From an uncultured Halieaceae bacterium (GTDB lineage Bacteria; Pseudomonadota; Gammaproteobacteria; Pseudomonadales; Halieaceae): 6,188 bases of DNA. The position numbers and the translations under genes were made by a program. The stretch's first letter is position 1, and each line of letters opens with the position of its first letter. Of the stretch, positions 4,839 to 6,188 are shown piece after piece. The notes beneath the pieces are model-generated. The model did no database searches. It was not told where the DNA came from and saw only the letters and a program-made list of their open reading frames with translations. The DNA is taken from contig CAJXZI010000126.1 in NCBI GenBank assembly GCA_913063005.1, positions 1 through 6,188 of the forward strand, in the 5' to 3' direction.

Positions 4839-5756
4839 ATGCCGGCGGCCTTAGAAATCTCGAATCTCCATAAAACTTACGCAAACGGTTTTCAGGCGTT
4901 AAAAGGAATCGACCTCTCGGTGGAGGAGGGCGACTTTTACGCGCTTTTAGGACCTAACGGAGCGGGCAAGTCGACCACGATCGGAATTGTGAGTTCGTTA
5001 GTGTCTAAGTCTAGCGGGTCAGTAAAGATTTGCGGTATTGATATCGACGAAGACTTTTCGCTCGCCAAGAAACAAATTGGCATTGTCCCACAGGAATTTA
5101 ACTTCAACGTCTTTGAGAAAGTAGAGGACGTTCTGATTCACCAGGCCGGCTACTATGGAATTCCGATCGGCCTTGCGCGCCAGCGCGCGGAATACTACCT
5201 AGAAAAGCTAGGTATCGCGGATAAGCAAAACGTTCAAATGCGCATGCTGTCCGGGGGGATGAAGCGTCGTTTGATGATTGCGCGTGCCCTAGTTCATGAG
5301 CCGCGTGTTCTCATCCTCGACGAGCCGACTGCGGGTGTTGATATTGAGATGCGTCGCAGCATGTACGATTTTCTCCGTGAGACTAATAACGAGGGCCGAA
5401 CGATCATCCTGACCACGCATTATCTTGAAGAGGCAGAAATGCTCTGCCGCAATGTGGGAATTATCAATCAGGGGAAGATTGTCACTAATGGTGCCATCAG
5501 GGACATGCTTCGGGACCTCAACAGTGAAACCTTCCTCCTCGATACACAAGATGAGTTACCGTCCGGAATCGCTATCCCTGGCTATCAGATAAGGCAGGTC
5601 GAGCCTCAATGTTTGGAGGTCGACATCGAAAAGGGCCAGGAGCTTGCTCAGGTTTTTACCGCGCTCAGTGAACTTGGGGTGTCAGTAGTCAGCATGCGGA
5701 ACAAAGAAAATCGTCTCGAACGGATGTTTGTAAATGTTTTGGAGAGCGCATCATGA
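4839..5756 (+). CDS. yadG: ABC-2 type exporter, ATP-binding subunit (YadG family)
   Basis: This is the nucleotide-binding subunit that powers an ABC-2 (DRA/NodIJ-like) exporter whose substrate is unknown, including for E. coli YadGH as far as I know. All ABC motifs are intact in the first ~200 of 305 residues: Walker A GPNGAGKST (38-46), Q-loop Gln85 in VPQEF, signature LSGGMKRR (137-144), Walker B LILDEP (158-163) with catalytic Glu162, D-loop around AGVD (165-168), and H-loop His194 in TTHYLEEAE. The C-terminal ~100 residues form the extra domain of this family and end with VVSMRNKENRLE (283-294), very like E. coli YadG. Overall length also matches (about 308). The ATG at 4839 has GGAG 5 nt upstream. 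The stop overlaps the permease start as ATGA, so the two subunits are probably translated in a coupled way. It is transcribed divergently from the tRNA pair. Confidence 0.95.
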   Translation: MPAALEISNLHKTYANGFQALKGIDLSVEEGDFYALLGPNGAGKSTTIGIVSSLVSKSSGSVKICGIDIDEDFSLAKKQIGIVPQEFNFNVFEKVEDVLIHQAGYYGIPIGLARQRAEYYLEKLGIADKQNVQMRMLSGGMKRRLMIARALVHEPRVLILDEPTAGVDIEMRRSMYDFLRETNNEGRTIILTTHYLEEAEMLCRNVGIINQGKIVTNGAIRDMLRDLNSETFLLDTQDELPSGIAIPGYQIRQVEPQCLEVDIEKGQELAQVFTALSELGVSVVSMRNKENRLERMFVNVLESAS

Positions 5757-6188
5757 GCCCTTATGAGCAGTGGATCGCATTTCTAACGATCATGCGCAAA
5801 GAGGTGCGTCGTTACCTTCGCATCTGGACGCAGACCCTGTTGCCTTCAGCCATCACAATGTCCCTTTATTTTCTGATTTTTGGCACCTTGATTGGTAAGC
5901 GAATCGGCACCATGGGTGGCGTCAGTTACATGGAATTCGTGGTGCCCGGTCTGATCATGATGGCCATAATTACTAATACCTACGCGAATGTGGTGGGGTC
6001 TTTCTTTGGAGCCAAGTTCAATAACAGTATCGAAGAGTTATTAGTGTCACCCACGCCAACCTACGTGATTGTGTTGGGCTACGCCGCAGGAGGTGTTTCG
6101 CGGGGTATTTTGGTATCGATCATCGTGACCTCGGTAGCACTTTTCTTTACCAAGCTCGATATCCACAGCTGGTTGGTGGTGATCGGAG
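5753..6188 (+). CDS. yadH: ABC-2 type exporter, permease subunit (YadH family), 3' end outside window
   Basis: This is the membrane subunit that partners the preceding ATPase in the inner membrane. The 145 residues in the window are roughly the first 55-60% of a protein usually near 255. A short cytoplasmic, basic N-terminus (to about 25, with MRKEVRRYLR) precedes TM1 (about 27-48). TM2 (about 60-81, FVVPGLIMMAIIT) and TM3 (about 104-132) follow, and a fourth begins at the edge. Between TM2 and TM3, FFGAKFNNSIEELLVSP (84-100) is the cytoplasmic coupling helix region of ABC-2 permeases. It contacts the ATPase. VPGLIMM, TYANV, FFGAKF and IEELLV match my recollection of E. coli YadH closely. The ATG at 5753 overlaps the yadG stop (ATGA) and has GGAGAG (5741-5746) 6 nt upstream. 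A later ATG at 5792 would remove the conserved start. Confidence 0.94.
   Translation, partial: MSPYEQWIAFLTIMRKEVRRYLRIWTQTLLPSAITMSLYFLIFGTLIGKRIGTMGGVSYMEFVVPGLIMMAIITNTYANVVGSFFGAKFNNSIEELLVSPTPTYVIVLGYAAGGVSRGILVSIIVTSVALFFTKLDIHSWLVVIG

Overview
The window looks like chromosomal core-genome DNA from a gammaproteobacterium. The clues are PdxB (the DXP-dependent, proteobacterial-type vitamin B6 route), an ABC exporter pair that closely matches my recollection of E. coli YadG/YadH, and tRNAs with an encoded CCA. Base composition looks moderate and even throughout. I see no integrase, transposase, phage gene, CRISPR array or long repeat. A free-living, possibly marine, lineage is plausible from the gene mix, but that is only a guess.

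Layout from left to right. (1) The 3' half of pdxB (+) enters from outside the window. (2) A 172-bp gap with two adjacent small hairpins and a possible promoter leads to msrB (+), a complete single-domain methionine-(R)-sulfoxide reductase. (3) A 246-bp convergent gap follows. (4) A tight three-gene operon on the minus strand, read from right to left, holds metY (O-acetylhomoserine sulfhydrylase), an alpha/beta hydrolase of unknown substrate, and a homocysteine S-methyltransferase-family protein. The first two genes overlap by 4 nt (ATGA). The third starts 10 nt after the second, and its Shine-Dalgarno overlaps the preceding stop codon. (5) Just upstream of metY on the same strand lie tRNA-Glu(UUC) and tRNA-Gly(GCC), preceded by a near-consensus sigma70 promoter with a GC-rich discriminator. 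(6) Divergent from the tRNAs is yadG-yadH (+), an ABC-2 type exporter ATPase and its permease, again joined by an ATGA overlap; the permease runs off the right edge.

How the genes fit together: the minus-strand operon is best read as a methionine/homocysteine module. MetY makes homocysteine (or methionine, if methanethiol is the thiol) from O-acetylhomoserine. The methyltransferase-family protein could then methylate homocysteine using a small methyl donor that the sequence does not identify. The hydrolase between them is the real unknown. The flanking genes are loosely related: PdxB feeds synthesis of PLP, the cofactor of MetY, and MsrB repairs oxidised methionine. They are on the opposite strand and not in the same transcript, so this may be coincidence.

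I did not find a clearly novel system. The items most worth a second look are the hydrolase-containing methionine operon and a short inverted repeat that would cover the yadG ribosome binding site.
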